64,000 bases of DNA from Strix aluco (GCF_031877795.1 NC_133935.1:72806303-72870302); one strand, 5' to 3'. Shown: positions 52,726-63,368, counted from the stretch's first letter. Program-made: numbers and translations. The notes: generated by a model from the sequence alone, not told the origin.

Positions 52726-53911
52726 TGTGGTGGGTTGGCCCTGGCTGGACACCAGGTGCCCACCAAAGCCACTTTATTACTCCCCCTCCTCAGCTGGAGA
52801 GAAAATATAATGAAAGGCTCATGGGTTGAGATAAGGACAGGGAGTTCACTCACCAATTACCATCATGGGCAAAACAGACTCAACTGTCTGGTTGGACTAG
52901 ATGATCTTCAAGGTCTTTTCCAACCTAGATGATTCTGTGATTCTGTGAACTCAGGGAAATTAATTTATATCAAATCAGGGCAGGGTAATGACAAATAAAA
53001 ACAAAATCTTAAAACACCTTCCCTCCACCCCTCCCTTCTTTCCAGGCTCAATTTCACACCCAATTTCCTCTACCTCCTCCCTGCCCCCAAGCAGCACAGG
53101 GGGATGGGGAATGGGGGTTGCAGTCAGTTTATCGTACATTTTTTCTCCCAATTCCTCCTCAGGGGGAAGACTCCTCACTCCTGCTCCAGCATGGGGTCCC
53201 TCCCATGGGAGACAGTCCTCCATGAACTTCTCCAACATGGGTCCTTCCCACAGGCTGCAGTTCTTCATGAACTGCTCCAGTGTGGGTCCCTTCCACAAGG
53301 TGCAGCCCTTCAGGAACAGACTGCTCCAGTGTGGATCCCCCATGGGGTCACAATCCTGCCAGCAAACCTGCTCCAGCGTGGGCTCCTCCCTCCACAGGGC
53401 CACAGGTCCTGCCAGGAGCCTGCTCCAGCACGGGCTTCCCACAGGGTCACAGCCTCCTTCAGGCCCCCACCTGCTCTGGTGTGGGGTCCTCCCCAGGCTG
53501 CAGGTGGAGATCTGCTCCACCGTTACCCTCCATGGGTGCAGGGCACAGCTGCCTCACCATGGGCTGCACCACGGGCTGCAGGGGAATCTCTGCTCTGGTG
53601 CCTGGACCACTTCCTCCCCCTCCTGCTTCACTGACCTGGGTGTCTGCAGAGTTGTTTCACTCACATTTTCTCACTCCTCTCTCTGGCTGCAGTTGCTGTT
53701 GCGCGTTTTTTTTTCCCCCCTCTTCATAAATATGTTATCCCAGAGGCACTAACACCATCGCTGATGGGCTCAGCCTTGGCCAGCAGCAGGTCCACCTTGG
53801 AGTCAGCTGACATTGGGTCTATTGAACATGGGGGAAGCTTCTAGCAACTTCTCACAGAAGCCACCCCTGTAGCCCCCCACTACCAAAACTCTGCCACACA
53901 AACCCAATACA
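52726..53911 (-). mobile_element. Avian ERV LTR (probably ERVL-type), minus strand
   Basis: A minus-strand LTR of the same general type as 49447-50462 but longer, and interrupted by a 62 bp CR1. The left end is TGTGGTGGGTTGG..CCTGGCTGGACACCAGG (LTR 3' end). The right end is ...AACCCAATACA (LTR 5' end, reading TGTATTGGGTTTG on the minus strand). A TATTTAT box (minus) is at 53726-53732. The middle consists of at least eight imperfect modules of the type CTGCTCCAG(C/T)GTGGGTCCC...CACGGGCTGCAG. These explain the long but meaningless frames at 52975-53520 (minus) and 52988-53752 (plus). The poly(A) signal near 52970 looks decayed. No retroviral genes adjoin. Confidence 0.85.
52886..52947 (+). mobile_element. 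62 bp CR1 3' tail nested in LTR
   Basis: A minimal CR1 insertion (GTCTGGTTGGACTAGATG ... CCAACCTAGATGATTCTGTG plus octamers) inside the minus-strand LTR. It is flanked by AACT on both sides (52882-52885 and 52948-52951). Removing it restores the expected LTR order CAGACT...GGGAAATTAATTTA. It is of the same young subfamily as the 10.7 kb copy. Confidence 0.9.
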
Positions 53912-56312
53912 ACTTTTTTTGTTTATAATACTGTCTAAGCTCATACATTTGTATAATTTGCTTTCCTTGTCTCTTGTGCCTTCCATAGGGACATCTGTCA
54001 TCCATGTGAAAAACAAGATACCATCTTGGTACTGACTACCAGCCAAAAAAATTCAACAACGGAGGAATCTTGAAGTAGTAAATATAGATCTGACTGCTCA
54101 ATTTTTATATTGCATAATGCTCCCAAAAGCCCATTACATACATATGTGATGAAACCAGGCATAATGCAGAAGTGATTGCACTAAGTATATGTGGTCAGAC
54201 ATCAACATTCATACAGTCATTACAATATGTTAGTGAATCCTAATGATGTTGCAAATATTAAAATTCAGCTTCAACAAAGTGTGTTCGATAGTAGCCTCAT
54301 TCCAAGTTCTGTACAAGAAAAACACTCAGTGTGATCAGGATGCTACTTTTTCACTGAAATTAGGTGACAAATAAGTACAAATACTTCCTAACATATGAGA
54401 GTTAAAAAGACAATGATCAAGGTGAAACCCAAACATTCACATTGTTCTATATTCTCTCTACAAGCCAAATCACAGTCTTCAAGTTATGTTTAATATTCCA
54501 CATAGGTCCACAGTACCTCAAAGTGTTCATAAACTACATCAAGAAAAAGCAGTGTGGCCTAAACCAGTAGGAATGCCATTGATAGTGCCACCACCAAGCA
54601 GTAAGGACCCTGTTCATTTGAACAAGTGTGTCATAACTCCAGGGATCTCTGATGTCATGCGATTTTCCAGCTGTGATACAGAAATACAAAAGCTGGAGGT
54701 AGACATCTGTTCTTATTCATTACCAGACAGAACAAGTTGTTAATCTCTGCTATGTTAGCATGTCACGTTATGTCTTTATATCTGTCTAGATGGTCACACA
54801 CCAGAGATTACTTAATGAGTATTAGTAGTCCCATCTGAGTCTAAGAGAACAAGTACAGATCAGTCCAAACTGGGTAGTTAGCTACCAATCTCATTGAAAA
54901 CAAAAAGGAGAAATAACTCTTTTACACCTGAAGACCCAGCCTCAAGAACAGACCAGCTGCTGCAGAAATCTGGCAGATTTCATAAAAAAACATGAAGAGG
55001 AAACCTCAAGGGAACACAAGTGCTTGGAAGTGAAAGTCATCTGGAATAATAAGGGAGACAGAGTGACAACAAAACCCCTCGATGCCTAACTAGGACATGC
55101 TGAAGAAATCGCAGTTGACATCTCTTAAGAGACTGAAGACTTTTAAAGCATAAATCAAGGTTACATTTTAGCTCTAATCTGTGCTTTCTCTTTCCACTTA
55201 TCTATCCAATACCCTGGCCTTAAGCTTGCTAAGCAGCTGATGGCTGGGACAGAGTTGACCAGAAAAGAACACAGAAAAAAAACTCTAACAGCAGAAAACC
55301 AGAACCTACCAAATACACATACTCTGAAGTGGTCTGCATCCAGCAGTTAGAAAAATCAACACATTTCAGGATAAAGACCTGGTCCCCAATTTTCCTTAAA
55401 GAAATCCAAAACTTTTTTCAACTTATATTCACTGAAACTCTAAAACATAACTTGTACATGTGCATTCTTACATAAACCACAACACAAGGAAGTCCAGAGC
55501 AGCAGTACAGCTGCTCTGCTAAATGTACAAAACAGCCAAATTCAGTTTAAGATCAAGATTTTAAAGTTGTATTAATATGAATTCATCAGTATCACTAGTT
55601 GTAACTTACAACTGGCATTTTCCATCTGTATAAACTACAAAGATTGACCTTTAAAAGTGTTTTGCTGAAGTCTGGTAACAGCTACAGCTTTGCAGGTACT
55701 GGAGAAACCTGATTACTGATACAACCTGAAAGACTGTATTTGCATTCATACCATTTGCAAGATAAAAGAATCTTGTCAGTACTGCAGGAAGCCAGCAATA
55801 AGGCTTTAGATCTAGAAAATAAATTTTTAGGTTTCTTTGTGCTTGAATTACTGTTTCTGCAGAAAGGAAAAATATGTTTCAAGTGAAACTAATCCATTTA
55901 ATTCAACTAATTTTTGTTTTAGTCCAGATGTAACACATTCCACACGTTTCAAACTGAGTCACTATTTCATAAAACTATCTCACTTTCATATTTGTTTTCC
56001 AATGCTTCAGAAAGGGAGAAACTAGCTTACCATTTAACAAGTGCAGTCCTAGTTAATGGGCTATAATTGGAATGCCAAGACAATAGTTTCTTTATGCATA
56101 AAAACCTAAGAAACACCGAATGAAGACAAGAGCAACATACAAGCTTTAAGACCAATACACCAACAGACCAGAGGGAGTTTATCCAGGACCATGTGACTTC
56201 AAAGCATTAATAAACAGTTTCTTAAAGTTTATTTTGTGAAACAGTGACCTGTAAGTCAGCTATTTAATGAACATTATGCATCTCTATCAACCAAACATTA
56301 CAATCTAAATAA
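53912..56312. other. Intergenic DNA, no gene recognised
   Basis: AT-rich sequence with no recognisable gene or element; frames do not exceed 85 codons. Confidence 0.5.
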
Positions 56313-56868
56313 GGAAGTGATCTTACCCCTCTACTCAGCACTGGTGAGGCCGCACCTCGATTACTGTGTTCAGTTTTGGGCCCCTCACTACAAAAAGGAC
56401 ATTGAATTACTCAAGCGTGTCCAGAGAAGGGCAACGAAGCTGGTGAAGGGTCTGGAGCACATGTCGTATGAGGAGCGGCTGAGGGAACTGGGGTTGTTTA
56501 GTCTGGAGAAGAGGAGGCTGAGGGGAGACCTCATCGCCCTCTACAACTACCTGAAAGGAGGTTGCAGAGAGCTGGGGATGAGTCTCTTTAACCAAGTAAC
56601 AAGCGATAGGACAAGAGGGAATGGCCTCAATTGCACCAGGGAAGGTTTAGACTGGATGTTAGGAAGCATTTCTTTACAGAACAGGTAGTTAGGTGTTGGA
56701 ATGGGCTGCCCAGGGAGGTGGTGGATTCCCCAACCCTGAAGGTGTTTAAGAGTAGGGTCAGCATAGTGCTGAGGGATATGGTGTAGTTGGGAACTGTTAA
56801 TGTTGGGTTGATGGTTGGACTGGATGATCTTCATCTTTTCCAACCTAGACAATTCTGTGATTCTGTGA
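56313..56868 (+). mobile_element. CR1 LINE 3' fragment, young subfamily
   Basis: A 5'-truncated copy starting at GGAAGTGATCTTACCCCT and closely matching the 1.85 kb copy ([26 protein letters not shown], then [21 protein letters not shown]). A 1 bp deletion near 56630 (GGCCTCAATTGCACC versus GGCCTCAAGTTGCACC in sisters) shifts the frame. A small deletion near 56830 removes part of the TTCAAGGTC motif. It ends in octamers at about 56868, only about 700 bp before the LRRK2 CpG island. Confidence 0.95.
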
Positions 56869-57559
56869 AAAGCTTCAAGTAAATCCATACTCCTGACATG
56901 ATCCTCCAAAACATATTTAACATAAGTCCCATTCAGTTGAAGAGTTTATTCCCTTAATACCTCTATAAAGTATATGCAAGTTCTTTATGTAACATATTCT
57001 ACTGATACTACCTTTCTAATCAAGGATGATTTTAAAAAGTGATTGCTAATCTCCTACCCACACATTACTGTCTTGGAAGGGCAGCAGAGGTACCAGAAAT
57101 ATTGCCAGACCTCAGAGAGATTGCATCAACCACAAATGAAGCAATGAATCCACACAGGAAGAGAACCTTCCTATCTCCAAACAGCAATCTCTCACTGCCA
57201 GGCTTGGAAAGAAATTTGACTTCTAAGTACAACAAAGGTTAGTTTTAAACAAACCCGCAGACCTGAGTCCACAAGGCCAAAGCACTCAGGAGCACAGAGT
57301 ACATACCTCCCTCAGGCAAGGTGAGCTACAGCTCCGCCTCAGCTGCCCCACAGCAGCCTTAAAACCGCAGCTCCCCTTCCATCTTCCCTGGCCCTTCACA
57401 GACCCGGGACACAGGGAGAGGCTGACAACCCCAAACACCATATGAGGTGAGGAGGCGTCTCCCCTGCTCAGGGAGCTGCACGCTGGCAACATTCCTGGCT
57501 ACAGTTGCTTTTTCTCTCCTCCCCTACCCAGCAGGGCACTATATATCTGTGCTTTCTTC
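56869..57559. other. LRRK2 upstream flank
   Basis: Unique sequence that grows GC-rich towards the promoter. Minus-strand reading shows a good splice-donor sequence (GAG|GTATGT, intron starting at 57306) downstream of the CpG island in that direction, which could belong to a divergent non-coding transcript. No protein-coding signature is recognised. Confidence 0.45.
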
Positions 57560-58058
57560 CTCAGCCACGCCGATAAGCCGAGGTAAACCGCTCCCTCACC
57601 GCCCAGCCTCGCCACCACAGCAGCTCCCATACCCCACCGTCCTCACCTCAGCCCACCGCGCCCCCTCCCGACCCTTTTATATCGTAGAGAAGGGCGACGG
57701 GGCGGAACCTAGGCTCCAGCTCTGCGACTCTGTTGGACAGTTGTGTTGTCAATCACCAGAAACGGGCGCGTTGCCAGCGTGCCTGGCCCCTCCGCCGGGT
57801 TCTTGCGCGATCGGCGTGGGCGCCCCCTAGGGCTGGTCCGCGCCGCGGTGGCGTCCCCGGAGCGGCGCGGCGGGAGGGGCCGGAGGCAGCGGGGAGGGCG
57901 GCTCGAAGCAGCCGGGTGACGCCGGGCGGATGGCGGCGCGGCGGGCAGCTGTGGCAGCGCAGCCCGGCGGCGGGACGGGCCCGCGCCGCCCAGCCCTCCT
58001 CCCCGCGGTGGCCGGCGGACGGGCTGAGGGGCCCGCCGCGGAGGGCAGCGGGTCGGCC

Positions 58059-58218
58059 ATGGCCAGCGCCGGCCCTGAGGACGAGGAGGCGGCGGCGCGG
58101 GAGGAACAAGCCCTGAGGAAGCTGGTCGTCCGGCTGCAAAACGTCCAGGAGAGGAAGCGGCTGGAGACGCTGGTGCAGACCCTGAGCGACCTGCTGGAGC
58201 TGGCGGCCCGGCAGAGCG
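58059..58218 (+). CDS. LRRK2: LRRK2 coding exon 1
   Basis: 160 coding bases (53 codons plus one base), from ATG in GCCATGG to the donor G|GTAAGG at 58219. Human exon 1 has 151 coding bases with the same phase; the bird exon is three codons longer, in the acidic and alanine-rich N-terminus. The frame stays open upstream to an ATG at 57930. Confidence 0.92.
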
Positions 58219-61200
58219 GTAAGGCGCGGGCGGCCCGGCCGCCCTGCCCAGCCCTGCCCTGCCCTGCCCTTCCCCGCCCGCCGCCGGTCGCTAACGCGGC
58301 CTGTCTGTCCCCCCACAGCTCCCCGGCTCTTCAGCGGCAAAAACGTCCATGTGCCCTTGCTGCTGGTGGTGGACCTGTACCCGGGAGCGGCGGGCGTGCA
58401 GCAGGTACGGGCGGGCGGCTGAGGGGCCGCGTGAGGGCGGGGGGCCGGGGCCGCCTTGCCGCCGCTCCGGCGTCGCTCCCCAGGATGAACCGAGCCCCGC
58501 AGCCCGTTCCCAGAATAAAAGTTACCGCTCGGCTTGTTTGCTTCTTTTTAACTTGCTCTCTTCTGGGCCACGTTCTGAAGCGGTGTCGATCTGTAAAAGG
58601 ACGCTGTATCCGCTTGCATTTAAAGGGACAAGTGTTCAGCTTTTTGCAGGTTTCACTCCTTGCATCTCTATTTAAAAGGCAAAAGAAGACGAAGTAGAAA
58701 ATAAAAATTAAGCAGTGTGAATACTGTATGACACAGGCTTCTAAATTACCAATAACGTTATCTAATATCTTTTCGACATGTCAATACTGAATTTTGCCGT
58801 GGTTAGACAAACTTCTGAAAAGCAGAATTTTATAATATGAATTCATACATGTGTAGCCCTGTATTAGAGTTGTATTATCCCAGTTTTTTAAGGGGGTGGG
58901 TGTAGGAATATTTTAGCTAAGAGTAGCTTCTGCAATTTAAGGTTCTGCTTGGCTGCTCCTGTAACTTAACATTGGCCCACTTAGATGAGGTGTGGCACTT
59001 GCACAATTTGATGTTGTATTTATGGTACAGCTGCCAGACTCGTCATATGAAACAGCTTCTTCCTGGCAGGCATATATTAAATTTCTGACTATGTTATGCT
59101 TGAAGGATGTTTATAAGCTCCAGATTTCTGTGCAGCTCACTCGATTTTATTTTTTTAAGCCCATTTGTATGGTTACAATACTTTTGCATCTTTTACTTTT
59201 TTCAATTCAACTAGAAGACAAAACATAAATTATATCACAAATGCCTCTTAAATAGTATATTTTAAGGAGTTTTTTGTATGGTAGACCTTAGCTAGAGGTC
59301 AAAATCGTAAAATTCAGATTAAAATATGAAATTGTACTTCTGTAGTGATTCATCTGGAATAACAGTGATCTCAGGTTTCCTTTGGAGAGTAAATATTTGT
59401 GCAGAGTCTAACGTTTTAACTTATTTTACTATTCAATTGTAGGGTCATTAAGAAATACAGAAGAATGACTCAGCAGTTATTTTCAGGATAAAGCGTATTA
59501 CATATATAACGATTTACAAAATCACTGCCTAGAAGTTTAGACTAGGAAGTAAAAAATATGTAATCCAACCACAACCAGGTCTGAAACGACAGCACAAGAC
59601 TCTCATAAATGCATAAGGAAGATGGTGATTGTTTAATTTTCATTTTAAGCATGTGAAAACATCTCACTGATTTAATACAGACTTTTAAAATTAGTTTAAT
59701 CTTCTGTCTGCCTACATTTGCAGTCCTACAGTGTTTCAGTTTAGGAGTTTTGGAGCTCCTTTGCATTACTACGTTGTATTGAAGTGTGAAATTCATGGCC
59801 AGTGCAAAGCTCAAATCCTGTTCGTCCTAAAATGGCATAGGCTCTTCCTTCACATTCAGTTCTGATATTTACAAACATTCACAATATGTTAGTAGAGCTC
59901 TGTCTTCTTGCTTCATTCACGGCAGTTTGTTTGCAGTCTTTCTGAACACACGATTCTTACTTTATGGCAGTGGTGAAGTAATGTAGTCCTGATTTCAGTG
60001 CGGTCTCTTTACACTGCTAATGAATTTTCATTGAATAAATGGATTAATCAACCTCTTTTTCTTTTGACATTGTAATAAAATTGACTCACATAAGAGAATA
60101 AACACAGTAAGAGGCATAACTGAAGTGAGGATTATCTTTCCCTCCCCTCCTTAACTGGTTACAAAGCATCACGTTGTGCTGCTGTTCCACTGCCTCATAC
60201 AGAGTAAATCTGCTTAATAGATCAGTATTGCAAGTACCAGTGCAAGTCATACTACAAGCATAAACACTGCAGTCTTCTTTAGAAGTGGAAAGGTACTGAG
60301 CTGGAATGTCAATAGTGCCTTAAAGTAAAATAGATGTCTTTAATTAAATATGGTAGTTTCTTTCTGCAGTTACTCTGGCAGTGATTGGAGCAGCTTAGAA
60401 ACTCTAGAGCAAAATATGTTTACACGTGACTAAAGAGCAGTCCAGCAGAGCTTTATTGTCTCATGAAGAAGGCGTGACCTAGTGTAATATAAATTCATTG
60501 CATGCCAGAAATGAAAAGGGTCTGATTTAAAAATAACAGAGTTTCAGTGCTGCCACCAACTGTTTCTGTGTATTGAGACCTGTTTAAGTGTTTATAAGAA
60601 CATCTTTACTTACTTTTTTTTTCTTTCCTTGTAACCTTGAGGATTTCTGTTATTTAAAAGACCCTTACTTTCTTACATAATTATTAAACAGATAATAAGC
60701 TCTCTGTTATCTCAGGTTGTGATTTTAATATTGTAAATTAGACCACATGTCAGCAGGTCAGAGTTTCCATTGGTCTTCTCTGGATCCACCATTCTTATAA
60801 ATGTTTGTCAGTATTTGGAGTCACAACAATCCAAATAATGGAAATATAGTTTTCATCAGAAACAGTGTTATTACAAAAAGGAATTTTCTAAAGTCATTGA
60901 GCTAATTTTCATCACGTTCTAAATTTTACAAGAACAATTAGTGTGGCATGAAGTGGGACTTTTAAAATAAAATCTTTTCTAAGCAATACACAGTGTATGA
61001 ATTAACAGTTACCTCTACAACGTCTTTGCCATGCAAATCTGAAATTTGTACCTGATAGACTGTCACTGCTAAACTCTGTTTTGTTTGGAATATGGAAAAT
61101 TAGGTAATTACATATCCTCATCTTGGGGATGACCAATGGTTGCTAAGACTATTCTTTGCACCTATGTTTAGTCAGGACTCAGTTACACAGACTAGGCTAA

Positions 61201-62817
61201 TCTTCCTGAATGTCCACAGTAATTGGTTTGCAGTTTCATGTAGAGCAAGCCAGCTTGCTATCCAAGCAAGAGAAGGGCATGGAAGTTGGCTTGTGGTCAA
61301 GCTCGATCTGCAGACATTAAGGTTGTAACTGGTTTAAAACATTTGGCTCTGCAAATCTAAACTGAAACACAAACAAAACTACTGCAGATAGTATGAACAT
61401 ACCCCATGTAACCAAGTGTGTGAAAGATAAAAGCAGAATTCCAGTTCCTGGGGAGCTACATCACCTTTTTCAAACTCACCAAAGCTGTCATGAAAGCTGT
61501 CCAGGATCAAGCCTATGCTGTTCCTTTGGGTGTCTCTACACTACCAGACTTACAATTTCATGTGTCAGTGTCTTGCAAACTGCAGGGTTAGAGATCATGC
61601 ACTTTCCATGAACTTTGCTGTTGAACTCTTGGAGGTAGCCATTTACAGTCCTGTTGTTGTCTGTCCTGTCTTGACCCCTTTGCTTTACATAACTCTTCTG
61701 CTGAAAACTGATCCAGTTACACATATAGTTTTTGAGCCATGCTTAGATTATCTTCTGTCTTGACCCTTTTCTTAAAGCACACAGGCCTACTTCCACTTTT
61801 TTTTTTTTTCTTTTTATTTATATGGCCAAGAAAACTTTTATGCCTTGTTTTAACCTTTTTGTAAAATCTGCTTCATCTTGACTTTTGATGTTTCTCAGTT
61901 CACTTCTGCTTCAATACAGCAGGATTTTCTTGCTCATCAGTTAATTCTTTGTACAGATTTTGCTTACTGCATCCTCAGTAAAGCCCATTCAATCATATCA
62001 GCCTGCAGACATTCATAAGAGAGCAGATTTCTCCAATACAGAAGACCAAAGAGGAACGTTTTTTGGTTTTGGCATTATTTAGAGATGTTTGAAAGTCAAC
62101 AAATTTGCATAGGATAGAGCAGGTAGCTATTAAGAATAAATATATTGTTTTTACTTCATATTCATTCCTTATGATCTCAAAACTTCCACTGTCTTCATTA
62201 CATTTTGAAAGGACACAGTACTGAGGATTGATGGTGAGAATATGAAATATTTAGTATTGTTTAGATATCTCATGCCCATTTAAAACATTGGACACCTTTA
62301 AAAACCTATCTTTTCTCCTTATAATTTGCAATTAAATGACAAATCCTTATGGAAACATCAGTTTTTCAGTAATATGCAGTGGTCCTCCCTGGCCCATGAT
62401 GACATACTATGGATCACATCATATTTTTCTCTCTGTCAGCATCTCTTTTAACCGTGTGTACTTTATGCTCAAGCAGTGCTGCAGCACACTGAGAGTGATG
62501 TATTTCATTCAGAATCATTAGCGTATCTGTTTTATCTCTGTCTTTTAACTTTTTATGTAATTTGTCTTGTCTTGTGTTAATTTTCTCTTATTGATTTAGC
62601 TAGAAAACTTTTCAGAACATCTGTCTTCCAAAAGCCAACAATATTAGAAGACAACATTGAAGTTCCAAACAGAATATCTGTTCTAAAATAGCTGCATTTT
62701 TGTTTTACAGATGGGTTGGTCACTTCTTTGTAAATTAATAGAAATTTGTCCAAGTACTCTGCAGAACATAGCTCCTAAGGATGTTGGGAAGGACTGGGAA
62801 GTACTGGGTGTTCACCA
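58059..62817 (+). CDS. LRRK2: LRRK2, coding exons 1-3 (5' part of gene)
   Basis: This is the start of leucine-rich repeat kinase 2, a very large cytosolic ROCO-family protein (armadillo, ankyrin, LRR, ROC GTPase, COR, kinase, WD40) that phosphorylates Rab GTPases and acts in vesicle and lysosome traffic. The coding parts here join as 58059-58218, 58319-58404 and 62711-62817. They encode about 117 residues of the N-terminal armadillo region: an acidic start (GPEDEEAAAREEQ), then LRKLVVRLQNVQERKRLETL, then FSGKNVHVPLLLVVDLY, and finally GWSLLCKLIEICP and DVGKDWEVLGVHQ. These blocks match human LRRK2 residues ~15-116 from family knowledge. Intron phases (1, 0, 2) agree with human, and exon 2 has the same length (86 bp). 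The start chosen has a strong Kozak context (G at -3, G at +4), but an in-frame ATG also lies 129 bp upstream. The window ends in intron 3; the remaining exons are missing, not broken. Confidence 0.93.
58319..58404 (+). CDS. LRRK2: LRRK2 coding exon 2
   Basis: 86 bases between acceptor CCCCACAG (ends 58318) and donor CAG|GTACGG (58405). It encodes APRLFSGKNVHVPLLL and VVDLYPGAAGVQQ, aligning residue for residue with human ASKLFQGKNIHVPLL... The preceding intron is only 100 bp (58219-58318), GC-rich, and contains a CCCTG pentamer run (58241-58270). Confidence 0.93.
58405..62710 (+). other. LRRK2: LRRK2 intron 2
   Basis: A 4.3 kb intron with GT...AG ends (GTACGG; TTTTGTTTTACAG). After the first ~130 GC-rich bases it is AT-rich. 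I recognise no CR1, LTR or extra exon in it. A T13 run lies at 61797-61809. Frames up to 90 codons (59542-59814 minus) look random. Confidence 0.75.
62711..62817 (+). CDS. LRRK2: LRRK2 coding exon 3
   Basis: 107 bases between acceptor TTTTACAG (ends 62710) and donor CCA|GTAAGT (62818). It encodes MGWSLLCKLIEICPSTLQ and NIAPKDVGKDWEVLGVH plus two bases of the next codon. It is one codon shorter than the human exon, in the loop just before DVG-DWEVLGVHQ, and leaves the same phase (2). Confidence 0.93.
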
Positions 62818-62937
62818 GTAAGTATTTTGTATGCAAAGAGTCTTCCAGAATGCTTGGTTATCATGGCAGCATATATATGCAATGAAATATATAAAGTTAT
62901 TACATCAGCTTCTAAACGATTGAAGACTCATGCAAGC

Positions 62938-63320
62938 AGGGATCTTATCTGTGTGTATAAATACCTAATGGAGAAATTAAAGGAGACTGAGCCAGGCTCT
63001 TCTCAGTGATGCCCAGTGAGAGGATGAGAAGCAATGGGCACAAATTGAAATACAGGAAATTCCACATAAACATGAAAAAAATAACCCAAGCAAACTTTTT
63101 TTAAAAATTATTTTTGTTGTGAATTTTTTAAATTATTTTTGTATCAAACATTGGAACAAGTTGCCCAGACAGCTTGTAAAATCTCAAGCCTTAGAGATAT
63201 TCAGAATCTGGCTGGCCATGGCCCTGAGCTGTAGTTGACCCTGCTTTGGGCAGGGGAGTTGAAATAGGAGACCCCCAGAGGTCCCTGCCAGTCTCAGCGA
63301 TGCTGGGATTCTGTGGCTCT
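62938..63320 (+). mobile_element. Old CR1 3' fragment in LRRK2 intron 3
   Basis: A diverged CR1 tail in sense orientation. It contains GGGATCTTATCTGTGTGTAT (equivalent of GGxLIxVYKYL), GATGCCCAGTGAGAGGATGA, GCAATGGGCACAAATTGAAA, then, after an AT-rich expansion near 63075-63145, TTGGAACAAGTTGCCCAGA and a decayed GGTCCCTGCCAGTCTCAGC end with one octamer-like GATTCTGTGG. It is the same older subfamily as 39.98-40.26 kb. Confidence 0.85.
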
Positions 63321-63368
63321 CAAGGTCTTCCATTTTAATAGACAGATGCAGTATTACCCGCATGGCTC

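Larger units (their letters stand above)
57560..58530 (+). promoter_or_regulatory. LRRK2: CpG-island promoter of LRRK2
   Basis: A sharp island of very high GC content with many CpG dinucleotides in otherwise AT-rich DNA. It covers the 5' UTR and exons 1 and 2 of LRRK2. A GC box (GGGGCGG) is at 57699-57705, and a TATA-like TTTATAT is at 57676-57682, though CpG-island promoters rarely depend on TATA. The transcription start cannot be placed from sequence alone but should lie between about 57.68 and 58.05 kb. Confidence 0.85.

Noticed and set aside
52975..53752. Long overlapping open frames (181 codons minus, 254, 176 and 149 codons plus)
   Set aside because: They run through the repeated modules of the LTR on both strands and all frames; the protein sequences are low-complexity products of the repeat, not conserved genes.
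1..57559. Exons of SLC2A13, the expected upstream neighbour of LRRK2
   Set aside because: No sugar-transporter sequence is recognisable on either strand; the gene probably starts further left.
57753..58340. 195-codon minus-strand frame
   Set aside because: It is the antisense of LRRK2 exons 1-2 and the CpG island; Arg/Pro/Ala-rich composition is expected from GC-rich DNA with few stops.
57930..58697. Single 255-codon frame read as one protein
   Set aside because: Only its 5' part is coding; splice sites at 58219 and 58318/58319 and the match to LRRK2 show that the rest is intron read-through.
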